This document shows, piece after piece, positions 20,554 through 34,400 of a DNA stretch of 64,000 bases. The translations under genes were made by a program, and so were the position numbers. This stretch comes from Chamaelirium japonicum (Eukaryota; Streptophyta; Magnoliopsida; Liliales; Melanthiaceae): contig CANTAL010000024.1 of the NCBI GenBank assembly GCA_947650365.1, forward strand, positions 1,578,501-1,642,500, read 5' to 3'. Positions within the stretch are counted from its first letter, which is position 1; every line of letters starts with the position of its first letter. Under the pieces are notes generated by a model. It worked only from the letters and a program-made list of their open reading frames with translations. It was not told the origin of the DNA and did not search any database.

Positions 20554-20860
20554 GTTGTAATATTTTATAATTAGATATTTTTTAAATTATTTAATTATTT
20601 TAAATCATTATTTCTTTATTTAATAATTTAAATAATTAAATAGTTACCTAATTTAAGTATTAAATAATATAATAATAATAAATACATAAAATAATAAATT
20701 TAATTAAATAACTAGATAATTAAATAATTAAATTAATTAATAATTTTACTAAAAAATTAATTACTAAATTATTTAATAAATGATTTATTTAATTAAAAAA
20801 TTATAGTAATATTACTATGATAATCATAATAATATTGAGATGATACTATTAAAAAGTAAA
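20554..20860. repeat. AT-rich spacer
   Basis: AT-rich spacer beginning with the family's pre-LTR sequence (complement of AAAATATTACAAC) and ending with the conserved ACTATGATAATCATAATAA edge. No gene. Confidence 0.7.
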
Positions 20861-23800
20861 GTTTTGGGGCACGTTTAACGTCTCTCTCTTTTTCTCCCAT
20901 CTCATAATACGGTATCAGTACAAACATGTCAAGCCTAGCTAACCAGTCATAAGAAAATGGAGAGAGAAACAAAGACAGAAGAGAGAGAATAAGAGAAAAG
21001 AGAACGAAGAGATAAATGACGAGAGAAGAGAGAAGAAGTCATGCTCCAGTCCATTGGCCATGGTTATAGGTTTGAAGTAAGAAGGAATTTAAATTCCAAA
21101 ACTCTACTTCTTAATAATATAATTAAATCTCTCCATTTTTTTCTCTCTTCTCCCATGGATTAGGGTTTCCCATAGATAGCTTAGGTCCTAAGTAAGCTTA
21201 CCCTATAAATAATATACGACCCCTTTAGGGTGGGGCATGTTTGATGGCTCTCTCTTTTTTCCATCTCATAACACGTTATCAGCACGAACATATCGAGCAG
21301 AGCCGACCAGTCATAAGAAAATGGAGAGAGAAACAAGGACAGGAGAGATAGAAGAAGAAAAAAGAGAATGGAAAGATAAACAAAGAGAAAAGAGAAAAGA
21401 AGTCATGCTCCAGTCCATTGGCCATGGGTATAGGTGTGAAATAAAAAGGAATCTAAATGCCAAAACTCCATTTCTAAATAATATAATTAAATCTCTCCAT
21501 TCTCTTGTTTTTTCTCCCATAGATTAGGGTTTTCCATAGATTGCTTAGGCCCTAAGTAAGCTTACCCTATAAATAATATACGACTCCTTTAGGGTGGGGT
21601 ACATTTGATGGCTCTTTATTTCTCCCATTTTACAGCACGTTATCAGCATGAACATATCGAGACCAACTGACTAGTCATAAAAAAATAGAGAGAGAATCGA
21701 AGATAGAAGTGGAGTTTTTGAATTTAGATTCTTTCTTACTTCACACCTATACCCGTGGCCAATGGACTTGAGCAGGACTTCTTTTCTCGTCTTCCTTCGT
21801 TTGATACTTGTTTCCTTCTCTCTTCTTCTCTCTCTTCTATCTTTGTTTCTCTCTCCGTTTTTTTGCGACTGGTCGACTAGTCTCGATATGTTCGTGTTGT
21901 TAACGTGTTGTGAGATAGGAGAAATAGAGAGCCGTTAAATGTGCCCCACTCTAAAGGAGTCGTATATTATTTATAGGGTAAGCTTACTTAGGGCCTAATC
22001 AATCTATGGAAAACCCTAATCCATGGGAGAAAAGAGAAAAGAACAAAGAGATTTAATTATATTATTTAGAAATGGAATTTTAGAATTTAGATTCCTTCTT
22101 ACTTCTCACCTATACCTGTGGCCAATGGACTGGAGCATGACTTCTTCTATCTTCTCTCTTCGTTTATCTTTCTATTCTTTTCACTCTTCTTCTCTATCTT
22201 TTGTCTTTGTTTCTCTCTCCGTTTTCTTGTGATTGGTCGGCTGGGCTCGACTTGTTTGTGCTGATAACATGTTATGAGATAGGAGAAAAAGAGAGCCATC
22301 AAATATGCCCCACCCTAAAGGGGTCATATAAATATTGAGAAGTGGAGTTTTGGAATTTAGATTACTTTTTACTTCACACCTATACTTATAGCGAATAGAC
22401 GGGAGCAGGACTTCTTCTATCTTCTCTCTATATTTCTCTCTCCATTCTCTTCTTTATTCTTCTCTCATCTCAAATACGTTACCTGTACGAACATATCGAG
22501 CCCAGCCGACTAGTAGTAAAAAAACAGAGAGAGAAATAAAGACTAAAGAGAGAAGAAGAGAAAAGAGAACGGAGAGCTAAACAATGATAGAAGAGTGAAG
22601 AAGTCCTGCTCTAGTCCATTGGCCACGGGTATAGGTGTGAAGTAAAAAGGAATCTAAATTCTAAAACTCCACTTCTCAATAATATAATTAAATCTCTCCG
22701 TTCTTTTCAATCTTCTACCATGCATTAGGGTTTTCCATAGATTCATTAGGCCCTAAGTAAACTTATCCTATAAATAATATACGACCCTTTTACGGTGGGG
22801 CACGTTTGACAGCTCTCTCTTTCTTCCATCTCACAATATGTTATCAGCACGAACATATCGAGCCCAGTCGACCAGTCATAAGAAAATAGAGAGGGAAACA
22901 AAGATAGAAGAGAGAGAAAAAGAAAGAAGAGAAAAGAGAACGGCGAGATAAACGAAGAGAGAAGAGAGAAGAAGTCCTGCTCGAGTCCAATGGCTACGGG
23001 TATAGGTGTGAAGTAAGAAGAAATCTAAATTCCAAAACTCTACTTCTCAATAGTATCATCTCAAAGTTATTATGATTATCATAATAATATTACTTTAATT
23101 TTTTTAAACTAATTAATCATTTAATTAAAACAAAGAGAGAAGAGAATTTACTATAATAATCAAAATAACGTTGAGATGATACTATTGAGAAGTGGAGTTT
23201 TGGAATTTAGATTCCTTATTACTTCACGCCTATACCCATCACGAATGGACTGGAGCAGGACTTCTTCTCTCTTCTCTCTCTTCTATCTTCGTTTAAATAA
23301 TTTAATAATTTAAATAATTTAATAATTAAGTTTTTAGTAAAATAATTTTTTTATTTAATTATTTAATTATCTAGTTGTTTAATTTTTTTTAATATTAATA
23401 ATATAAAATAAACTAATTAAGTAAATATTGAGAGAGAAGAGAGAAGAAGTCCATCTCTAGTCTATTCACCACGGGTATAGGTATAAAGTAAGAAGGAATC
23501 TAGATTCCAAAACTCCACTTTTTAAAAGTATCTTCATTTATCTTTCCGTTCTCTTCTTTTCTCTTCTCTCTCTTTTATAGAGTTTTGGAATTTAAATTCC
23601 TTCTTACTTCACACCAATACCCATGGCCAATGAACTGGAGTAGGACTTCTTCTCTTTTCTCTCTTCGAAGTCCTGCTCCAGTCCATTGGCCATGGGTATT
23701 GATCTGAATTAAGAAGGAATCTAAATTCTAAACCTCCACTTCTTAATATTTATACGACCCCTTTAGACTCTCTCTTTCTCCCATCTCACAACACGTTATC

Positions 23801-26800
23801 AATACAAACATGTCTAGCCCAGCTGACCAGTGACAAGAAAACAGAGAGAGAAACGAAGACAGAAGAGAGAAAAGAACAGAAAAGAGAACGAAGAGATAAA
23901 CGAAGAGAGAAGAAAGAAGAAGTCCTGCTTCACTCCATTGGCCACGGGTATAGGTGTAAAGTAAGAAGGAATCTTAATTCTAAAACTCCACTTCTCAATA
24001 TTATAATTAAATCTCTCTGTTCTCTTCTCTCTTCTCCTAAGGATTAGAGTTTTCCATAGATTACTTAGGCCCTAAGTAAGCTTACCCTATAAATAATATA
24101 CGATCTCTTTAGGGTGGGGCACGTTTGACTGCTCTGCCTTTCTCCCATCTCACAATATATTATCAGTACGAACATGTTGAGCCTAGCCGACCAGTTACAA
24201 GAAAACAAAGAGAGAAATAAAGATAGAAGAGAGAAAAAAAAGAGCCGTCAAACGTGCCCTACCCTAAAGGGGTCGTATAAATATTGAAAAGTTAAGTTTT
24301 GAAATTTAGATTCCTTCTTACTTCATACCTATACCCATGACCAATGGACAGGAGCATGACTTCTTCTCTCTTCTCTCTTTAATTATCTCTCTATCTTTTC
24401 TCTCTTCTTCTCTCTATTCTGTGGAGTTTTAGAATTTAGATTCCTTCTAAGTTCACACCGATACCCGTGTGAGAAAATAGAAGAAGAGAGAAGACAATGG
24501 AGAGATAAACAAAGAGAGAAGATAGAAGAAGTCCAGCTCCAGTCTATTCGCTATGGGTATAGGTGTGAAGTAAGAAGGAATCTAAATTCCAAAACTCTAC
24601 TTCTCAATAATATAATTAAATCTCTCCATTCTCTTCTTTTTTCTCATATGGATTAGGGTTTCCCATAGTTTGTTTAGGCCCTAAGTAAGGTTACCCTATA
24701 AATAATATACGACCCCTTTAGGGTGGGGCACCTTTAACGGTTCTCTCTTTCTACATTCTCAAAGCACATTATCTGCACGAACATATCAGCCCAGCCGACC
24801 AGTCACAAGAAAATAGAGAGAAAAATAATAACAGAAGAGAGAAAAGAACAGAGAAGAGAATAGATAGATAAACGAATAGAGAAGAGAGAAGTTCTGCTCC
24901 AGTCCACTGGCCACGGGTATAGGTATGAAGTAAGAAGGAATCTAAATTCCAAAACTATACTTCTTAATATTTATACGACCCTTTTAGGATGAGGCACGTT
25001 TGACGGCTCTCTCTTTCTCCTATCTCATAACACGTTATCAGCACGAACTTGTCAAGCCCAGCTGACCAGTCGCAAGGAAATAGAGAAAGAAATAAATACA
25101 GAAGAGAGAAGAAGAGTGAAGAGAACGGAGAGATAAAAGAAGTGGGAAGAAGTCCTGCTCCAGTCCATTCGCCACGGGTATAGGTGTGAAGTATGAAGGA
25201 ATCTAAATTTTAAAACTCCACTTTTGTCTTCGTTTCACTCTCTGTTTTCTTGTGACTGGTCGGCTGGGCTCGATATGCTCGTGCTAATAACGTGTTATGA
25301 GATCGAAGAAAGGGAGAGCCATCAAACGTGTCCCACCCTAAAGGGGTCATATATTATTTATAAGGTAATCTTACTTAGGGCCTAAGCAATCTATAGGAAA
25401 CCCTAATCCATGGGATAGATCCGATGGCGGACAGCTATTCTTCTTACTTCGTACCTATACCCGTGGCCAATGGACTAGGGCATAAAAAGATAATTGAAGA
25501 GAATAGAAAGAAAAGTCTTGCTCCAGTCCATTGACTACGGGTATAGGTGTGAAGTAAAAAGGAATCTAAATTTCAAACCTCTACTTTTGAATTCGTTTCT
25601 CACTCCGTTTTCTTATGACTGGTCGTCTAGGCTTGACATGTTCGTGCTGATAACGTGTTGTGGTTGGGAGAAAGAGAGCATTATCAAACGTTCCCCACCC
25701 TAAAGGGGTCATATAAATATTAGGAAGTGGAGTTTTGGAATTTATATTCCTTCTTACTTCACACCTATATCCATGGCCAATGGACTTGAGTAGGACTTAT
25801 TCTCTCTTTATTTATCTCTCTATTCTCTTCTCTCTTCTTCGTCCCTTCTGTGGAGTTTTGGAATTTACATTCCTTCTTACTTCACACTTATACTCGTGTG
25901 AGAAGAAATAAGAGAACGAAAAGATAAACGAAAAGAGAAAAGGGAAGAAGTCCTGCTCCAGTCCATTCGCCATAGGTATAGGTGTGAAGTAAAATGGAAT
26001 CTAAATTCCAAAACTCCACTTCTACATATTTATATGTCCCCTTCAGGGTGGGGCATGTTTGACAGCTCTCTCTTTTTCCCATCTCACAACCCATTATCAG
26101 TACGAACATATCAAGCCCAGCCAACCAGTTGTAAGGAAATGGAGAGAGAAACAAAGACAAAAGAGAGAGAAGAAGAGAACGGAGAGATAAACAAAGATAA
26201 AAGAGAGAATAAGTCATGCTCCAATCCATTGGCCACGGGTATAGGTATGATATAAGAAGAAATCTAAATTCTAAAACTCTACTTCTTAATAATATAATTT
26301 CTCCCATCTCACAACACATTATCAGCACGAATATGTCTAGTCCAACCATCCAATCGCATGAAAACGGAGAGAGAAATAAAGACGGAAGTGGAGTTTTGGA
26401 ATTTAGATTTCTTCTTAATTCATGCCTATACCCGTGGGCAATGGACTGAAGTAGGACTTCTTTTCTCCTCTCTGTGTTTATCTCTCTGTTATCTTCTCTT
26501 TTCTTCTCTCTACTCACAACACGATGTTGGACATCTATATTTGTGGCGAATGGACTAGAGTATAACTTCTTCTCTCTTCTCTGTTTATCTATCTCTCCAT
26601 TCTCTTTTCTCTTCTTCTCTCTTTTATGTCTTTGTTTCTCTTTTTGTTTTCTTTTCTCTTCTTCTCTCCTTTATGTGGAGTTTTGGAATTTAGATTTCTT
26701 CTTACTTCACACCTATATCCATGGCCAATGGACCAGAGCAAGACTTCTTCTCTCTTCTCTCTTCATTTATCTCTCATTTCTCCTATCTCTTCTTCTCTAT

Positions 26801-28420
26801 CTTCTATGGAGTTTTGGAATTTAGATTCCTTCTTACTTAACACCTATACCTATGGCTAATGGACTGGAGATGGACTTCTTTTTTATTTCTCTTTGTTTAT
26901 CTCTGCGTTCTCTTCTCTCTTCTTCTCTGTTTTATCTTCATTTTTCTCTTCGTTTTCTTGCGACTGGTCGGCTAGGCTCAATATATTCGTGCTGATAACA
27001 TATTGTGAGATGGGAGAAGTAGAGAGCCATCAAACGTGCCCTATTTTAAATGAGTCATATATTATTTATAGGGTAAGCTTACTTCGGGCATAAGCAATCT
27101 ATGGGAAATCTTTTTACCCTTTTTCTCTCTTTTGTGGAGTTTTAGAATTTAGATTCCTTCTTACTTCACACCTATACCCATGGCCAATGGACTAGAGCAG
27201 GACGTCTTATCTCTTATCTCTTATCTCTTCTCTCTTCGTTTATCTTTCCATTTTTTTCTCTCTTCTTCTCTCTCATTTGTCTTCGTTTCTCTCTCCGTTT
27301 TCTTATGACTGGTCGGCTGGGCTTGACATGTTCGTACTGATAACGTGTTGTGAGATAGGAGAAAGAGAAAGCTGTCAAATGTGTCCCACCCTAAAGTGGT
27401 CGTATATTATTTATACGGTAAGCTTACTTAGGGCCTAAGCAATCTATAGGAAATCCTAATCAATGGGGGAGATCCGACGGTGGATAGCCATCCTTTTTAC
27501 ATCACACCTATACCCGTGGCCAATGGACTGGAGCATGGAGAGATAAATAAAGAGAGAAGAAAGAAGAAGTCTTGCTCCAATCTATTGGCTACGGGTATAG
27601 ATGTGAAGTAAGAAGAAATCTAAATTCCAAAACACTACTTCTGTATTTGTTTCTCTCTCTGTTTCTTTATAACAGGTCGGCTAGGCTTGACATGTTCGTG
27701 CTGATAACATATTGTGAGATGGGAGAAAGAGATACGTCAAACATGCCCCACCCTAAAGGGGTCGTATAAATATTAGGAAGTGGAGTTTTGGAATTTAGAT
27801 TCCTACTTACTTCAAACCTATACCCGTGGCCAATGGACTGGAGCAGGACTTCTTCACTCTTCTTTCTTTGTTTATCTCTCTGTTCTCTTCTCTCTTCTTC
27901 TTTCTCTTCTGTCTTCGTTTCTTTCTCTTTGTTTTGTTGTGGCTGGTCGGTTGGGCTCGACTTGTTCGTGCTGATAATGTGTTATGAGATGGAGAAAGAT
28001 AGAGCCGTCAAACATGCCCCACCCTAAAGGGGTCGTATATTATTCTTAAGGTATGCTTACTTAGGTCCTAAGCAATCTAGGAGAAACCCTAATCCATAGG
28101 AGAAGAGAGAAAAGAACAGAGAGATTTAGTTATATTATTGAGAAGTGGAGTAGAGCCATCAAACGTGCCCCACCCTGAAGGGGTCGTATATTATTTATAA
28201 GGTAAGCTTACTTAGGGCCTAAGAAATCTTTGAAAAAACCTAATCTATGGGAGAAGAGAGAAGACAACGGAGAGATTTAATTATATTATTGAGAAGTGGA
28301 GTTTTGGAATTTAGATTCCTTCTTACGTCACACCTATACCCGTGGCCAGTGGATTGTAACAGGACTTCTTCTCTCTTCTCTCTTTATTTATCTCTCCGTT
28401 CTCTTTTCTCTTCTTTACTA
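20570..28420. repeat. Higher-order tandem unit, copy 1 (about 7.8 kb)
   Basis: No gene. An ordered series of some 25 LTR-family pieces. The same order, with the same uncommon joins, repeats from about 28420. Matching landmarks (copy 1/copy 2) are 22020/30410, 22980/31340 (CTCGAGTCCAATG), 23040/31400, 24190/32650, 25220/33660, 26290/34735 and 27530/35370 (GAGCATGGAGAGATAAATAA). Further ones are 28040/35885 and 28330/36170 (the end of the series before AATTCAATAACTATTTACT). Sampled stretches differ by roughly one base in seven to ten. The unit holds short AT spacers at about 23080-23160 and 23290-23440 but no complete LTR. Confidence 0.8.
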
Positions 28421-31400
28421 ATTAGTTTAAATTCAATAACTATTTACTTATTATTTAAATAATTAGTTAATAATTTGAATATAATAATAATAAATAAATA
28501 AAATAATAAATTTAAATAAATAACAAGATAATTAAATAAATTAATTATTTTACTAAAAACTTAATTATTAAATTATTTAAATAATAAAATATTTAATAAC
28601 TAAATAAAAAATTAATTTAATTTAAAAAATTATAGTAATATTACTATAATAATCATAATAATGTTTAGATGATACTATTAAGAAGTAGAGTTTTGGTAAA
28701 TGTTTGATTGCTCTCTCTTTCTCCCATCTTATAATACGTTATCAGCATGAATATGTCGAGCCCAGCCGACCAGTCATAAGAAAATAGAGAGAGAAACAAA
28801 GACATAAGAGAGAGAATTAGAGAGATAAGAACGGAGTAATAAATGAAGAGAGAAGAGAGAAGAAGTACTACTCTAGTCCATTGGCCACAGGTATAGATGT
28901 GAAGTAAGAAGGAATTTAAATTGCAAAACTCTACTTCTCAATAATATAATTAAATATATACGTTCTCTTCTCTCTTCTCCTATGGATTAAAATTTCCTAT
29001 AGATTTCTTAGGCTCTAAGTAAGCTTACTATATAAATAATATATGACCCCTTTAGGGTGGGGCACGTTTGACGGCTCTCTCTTTCTCCCATCTCACAATA
29101 CGTTATCAGCACAAACATATCGAGCCCAGTCGACCAGTCAAAAGAAAACGAAAAGAGAAACGAAGACAAAAAAGATAGAAGAAGAGAAAAGAAAACGGAG
29201 AGATAAACAAAGAGAAAAGAGAGAAAAAGTCTTGCTCCAGTCCATTGGCCATCAGTATAGGTGTGAAGTAAGAAGGAATCTAAATTCTAAAACTCCACTT
29301 CTGTCTTTATTTCTCTCTCTGTTTTCTTGCTAATAGAATGGAGTAGAACTTCTTCTCTCTTCTCTCTTCGTTTATCTCTATGTTCTTCTCTTTTGTCTTT
29401 GTTTCACTCTCTGTTTTCTTGTGATTGGTCGGCGGGACTCGACATGTTCATACTGATAACGTATTATGAAATGGAAGAAGAAAGAGAAAGCCATCAAACG
29501 TGCCCCACCCTAAAGGGATCGTATAAATATTGAGAAGTGGAGTTTTCGAATTTAGATTCCTTCTTACTTCACACCTATACCCGTGGCCAATGGACTGGAG
29601 CAGGACTTTTTCTCTTTTCTCTCTTCATTTATCTCTTCGTTATCTTCTCTCAACTTCTTTCTCTTCTGTCTTTATTTCTTTTATTGTTTTCATATGACTG
29701 GTCGGCTGGGTTTGACATGTTCGTACTGATAACGTGTTATGAGATGAGAGAAAGAGAGAGCCGCCAAATGTGCCCCACTCTAAAGGGGTCGTATAGTATT
29801 TATAGGGCAAGCTTACTTAGGGGCTATTCAGTTTATAGGAAACCCTAATCTATGGGAGAAGAGAGAAGAGAATGGAGAGATTTAATTGTATTATTGAGAA
29901 GTAGAGTTTTGGAATTTAGATTCGTTCTTACCTTATACCTATAACCATGGCGAATAGACTAGAGCAGAATATATTATCTCTTCTCTCTTCATTTATCTCT
30001 CCGTTCTCTTCTTCCTTCTTCCAACACATTATCAGTACGAACATGTCGAGCCCAGCCGACCAGTCATAAGAAAATAGAGAGAGAAACAAAGACAGAAGTA
30101 GAGTTTTTGAATTTAGATTCCTTCTTACTTCACACCTATACCCATGGCCAATGAACTAGAGCTGGACTTCTTCTCTCTTCTCTTTTCGTTTATATTTTCG
30201 TTCTCTTCTCTCTTCTTTTCTCTCTTTTGTCTTTGTTTCTCTCTCCGTTTACTTGCAACTGGTCGGCTGGTCTCGACATATTCGTACTGATAACATATTG
30301 TGAGATGGAAGAAAGAGTCATCAAATATGCCCAAACCTAAAGGGGTCGTATATTATTTATCGGGTAAGCTTACTAAAGGCCTAAGCAATCTATCAAAAAC
30401 CCTAATCCATGGGAGAAAAGAGAAGAGAATGGATAGATTTAATTATATTATTTAGAAATAAAGTTTTAGAATTTAGATTCCTTCTTACTTCTCACCTGTA
30501 CCCGTGGTCAATGGACTGGAGCAGGATTTCTCTTCTCTCTTCGTTTATCTCTCCGTTCTCTTCTTTCTTCTTCTCTTTTCTGTCTTTGTTTCTCTCTCCA
30601 TTTTTTTGTGACTGGTTGGCTGGGTTCGACATGTTCGTACTAATAATGTGTTGTGAGATTGGAGAAAGAAAGAGCCATCAAACATGCCCTACCCAAAAGA
30701 GGTCGTATAAATATTGAGGAGTGGAGTTTTGGAACTTAGATTCCTTTTTACTTCATACCTATACCCGTGGTGAATGGACGGGAGCATGACTTCTTCTCTC
30801 TTTATTTATCTCTCTGTTCTCTTTTCTCTTCTTCTCTCATATCACAACATGTTATCAGCATGAACATGTCAAGCCCAACCGACCAGTCGCAAGAAAACTG
30901 CGAGAGAAACGAAGAAAGAGAAAAAGAAAGAAGAAAACAGAAATATTAACGATGATAGAAGAAAGAAGAAGTCATGCTCTAGTCCATTGGCCACGGGTAT
31001 AGGTATGACGTAAGAAGGAATCTAAATTCTAAAACTCCACTTCTCAATAATATAATTAAATCTCTCCATTCTTTTCTCTCTTCTCCCTTGGATTAGGGTT
31101 TTCTATAGATTGCATAGTCTCTAATTAAGCTTACCCTATCAATAATATACGACCCCTTTAGGATGGGGCACATTTGACGATTCTTACATTCTCCCATCTC
31201 ACAATATGTTATCAGTACGTACATATCGAGCCCAACCGACCAGTCACAAGAAAACTGAGAGAGAAACAAAGGCAGAATAGAGAGAAGAAGAGAGAAGAAA
31301 GAAGAGAATAGAGAGATAAACGAAAAGTAAAGAAGTCCTACTCGAGTCCAATGACCACGGGTATAGGTGTGAAGTAAGAAGGAATCTAAATTCCAAAACT

Positions 31401-34400
31401 CTACTTCTCAAATATATCATCTCAATGTTATTATGATTATCATAGTAATGTTGCTATAAATTTTTTAATTAAATTAATTATTTAATTAAAACAAAGAGAG
31501 AAAAGAATTTACTATGATAATCAAAATAACGTTGAGATAATACTATTGAGAAGTGGAGTTTTGGAATTTAGATTCCTTCTTACTTCACACCTATGCCCGT
31601 CGAGAATGGACGAGAGCAGGACTTCTTCTCTCTTCTCTCTTCTATCTTCGTTTAAATTATTTAATACTTTAAATAATTAAGTTTTTAGTAAAATAACTAA
31701 TTTATTTAATTATTTAGTTATCTAGTTATTTAATTATTTTTTTAATATAAATAATATAAAGTAAACTAATTAAATAAATATTGAGAGAGAAGAAAGTAGA
31801 ATTCCTTCTCCAGTCCATTAGCCACGGGTATAGGTGTGAAGTAAGAAAGAATCTAGATTCCAAAACTCCACTTCTTAATAGTATCTTTATCTCCCCGTTC
31901 TTTTCTTTCTTCTTCTCTCTCTTTTGTAGAGTTTTGGAATTTAGATTCCTTCTTACTTCACACCTATACCTGTGGCCAATGGACTAGAGCATGACTTCTT
32001 CTCTTTTCTCTCTTTGTTTATCTTTCCGATTTATTCTCTCTTCTTCTCTTTCTTCTGTGTTCGTTTCTCTCTCCGTTTTCTTATTAAGTAAAGTTTAACG
32101 ATCAGATAAATATTTAGAGAGAAGAAGTCATGCTCCAGTCCATTGGCTACGGGTATAAGTGTGAAGTAGGAAGGAAACTAAAATCCAAAACTCTACTTCT
32201 CAATATTTATTTGACCCTTTTAGGGTGGGGCATGTTTGACGGCTCTCTTTATCTAATGTCACAACACGTTATCAGCACGAACATGTCTAGCCCAGCCGAC
32301 CAGTCATAAGAAAATGGAGAGTGAAACGAAAATAGAAGAGAGAGAAGAGAACGGAGAGATAAACGAAGAGAGAAGAAGTCCTGCTCCAGTCCATTGGCCA
32401 CGGGTAAAGGTGTAAATTAAGAAGGAATCTAAATTCCAAAACTCCACTTCTCCATAATATAATTAAAACTCTCCATTCTCTTCTCTCTTCTCCCATGGAT
32501 TAGGGTTTCCCATAGATTGCTTAAGCCCTAAGTAAGCTTACCCAATAAATATATACGACACCTTTGGGGTAGGGCATATTTGACTGCTCTCTCTTTCTCC
32601 TATCTCATAATACATTATCAGTAAGAACATGTCGAGCCCAGCCAACCTGTCACAAAAAAATAGAGAGAGAAACAAAGACAGAAGAGAGAGAAAGATAGAA
32701 CCGTCAAACATGCCTTACCCTAAAGGGGTCGTATAAATAATGAGAAGTGGAGTTTTCGAATTTAGATTTCTACTTACTTCATACCTATACCCATGACCAA
32801 TGGACTAGAGCAGGACTTCTTCTCTCTTCTCTCACCATTTATATCTCTGTTCTCTTCTCTCTTCTTTCTATATTCTGTGGAGTTTTGGAATTTAGATTCC
32901 TTCTTATTACACACCTATATACGTGTGAGAAGAGAGAAGAAAACGAATAGATAAACGAAGAGAGAAAAGAGAATAAGTCTTGCTCCAGTCCATTCGTCAT
33001 GGGTATAGGTATGAAGTAAGAATTAATCTAAATTCCAAAACTCCACTACTCAATAATATAATTAAATCTCTTATTTCTCAACTCTCTCTTCTCCTATAGA
33101 TTAGGGTTTTCCATCGATTGCTTAGGCCCTAAGTAAGCTTATCCTATAAATAATATACAACCCCTATACGGTAGGGCACGTTTGACGGCTCTCTCTTTCT
33201 CCCTTCTCATAACACGTTATCAGCATGAACATGTCGAGCCCACCCGACCAATCATAGGAAAACAGAAAGAGAAGAGAGAGAAGAAGAGAGAAGAGAATGG
33301 AGAGATAAATAAAGAGAGAAGAGAGAAGTCCTGCTCTAGTACATTAACCACGGGTATAGGTGTGAAGTAAGAAGGAATCTAAATTCCAAAACTCTACTTC
33401 TCAATATTTATATGACCCTTTTAGGGTGGGGCACGTTTGACGGCTCTCTCTTTCTCTCATCTCCTAATACGTTATCAGTACGAACATGTCGAGCCCAGCC
33501 GACCAGTCGTAAGAAAATGAAGAGAGAAATAAAGACAGAAAAGAGAGAAGAAGAGAGAAGAGAACGGAGAGATAAATGAAGAGGAAAGAAGTCCTACTCC
33601 AGTCCATTCACCACGGGTATAGGTGTGAAGTATAAAGGAATCAAAATTCCTAAACTCCACTTCTGTCTTCGTTTCCCTCTTTATTTTCTTTTGACTGTTC
33701 GGTTGGGTTCGACATGTTCGTGCTGATAACGTGTTGTAAGATAGGAGAAAGGGAGAGCTGTCAAATATGCCCCACCCTAAAGGGGTCATATATTATTTAT
33801 AGGGTAAGCTTACTTAGGACCAAAGCAATCTATAGAAAACCCTAATGCATAGGAGATATCCGACGATGGACAGCCATCTTTCTTACTTCACACCTATACC
33901 CATGACCAATGGACTAGAGCACAGAGAGATAAATAAAGAGAGAACAAAGAAGAAGTCCTGCTCCAGTCCATTGGCTATGGGTATAGGTGTGAAGTAAAAT
34001 GGAATCTAAATTCTAAAACTCTACTTCTGTATTTGTTTCTCTCTATTTTCTTATGACTGATTGGCTGGGCTCGACATGTTTGTGCTGATAACGTGTTGTG
34101 AGATGGGAGAAAGAGAGAGCCATCAAATGTGCCCCACCCTAAAGGTTCGTATAAATATTGGGAAGTAGAGTTTTGGATTTTAGATTCCTTCTTACTTCTT
34201 ACCTATATTCATAGCCAATGGACTGGAGCAAGACTTCTTCTCTCTTCTCTCTTTATTTATCTCTCCATTCTTTTCAATCTTCTTCTTTCTCTTCTGTGGA
34301 GTTTTTGAATTTAGATTCCTTCTTACTTCACACCTATACCCGTGTAAGAAGAGAGAAAAAGAAAGAAGAGAACGGAGAGATAAACGAAGAGAGAAGAGAG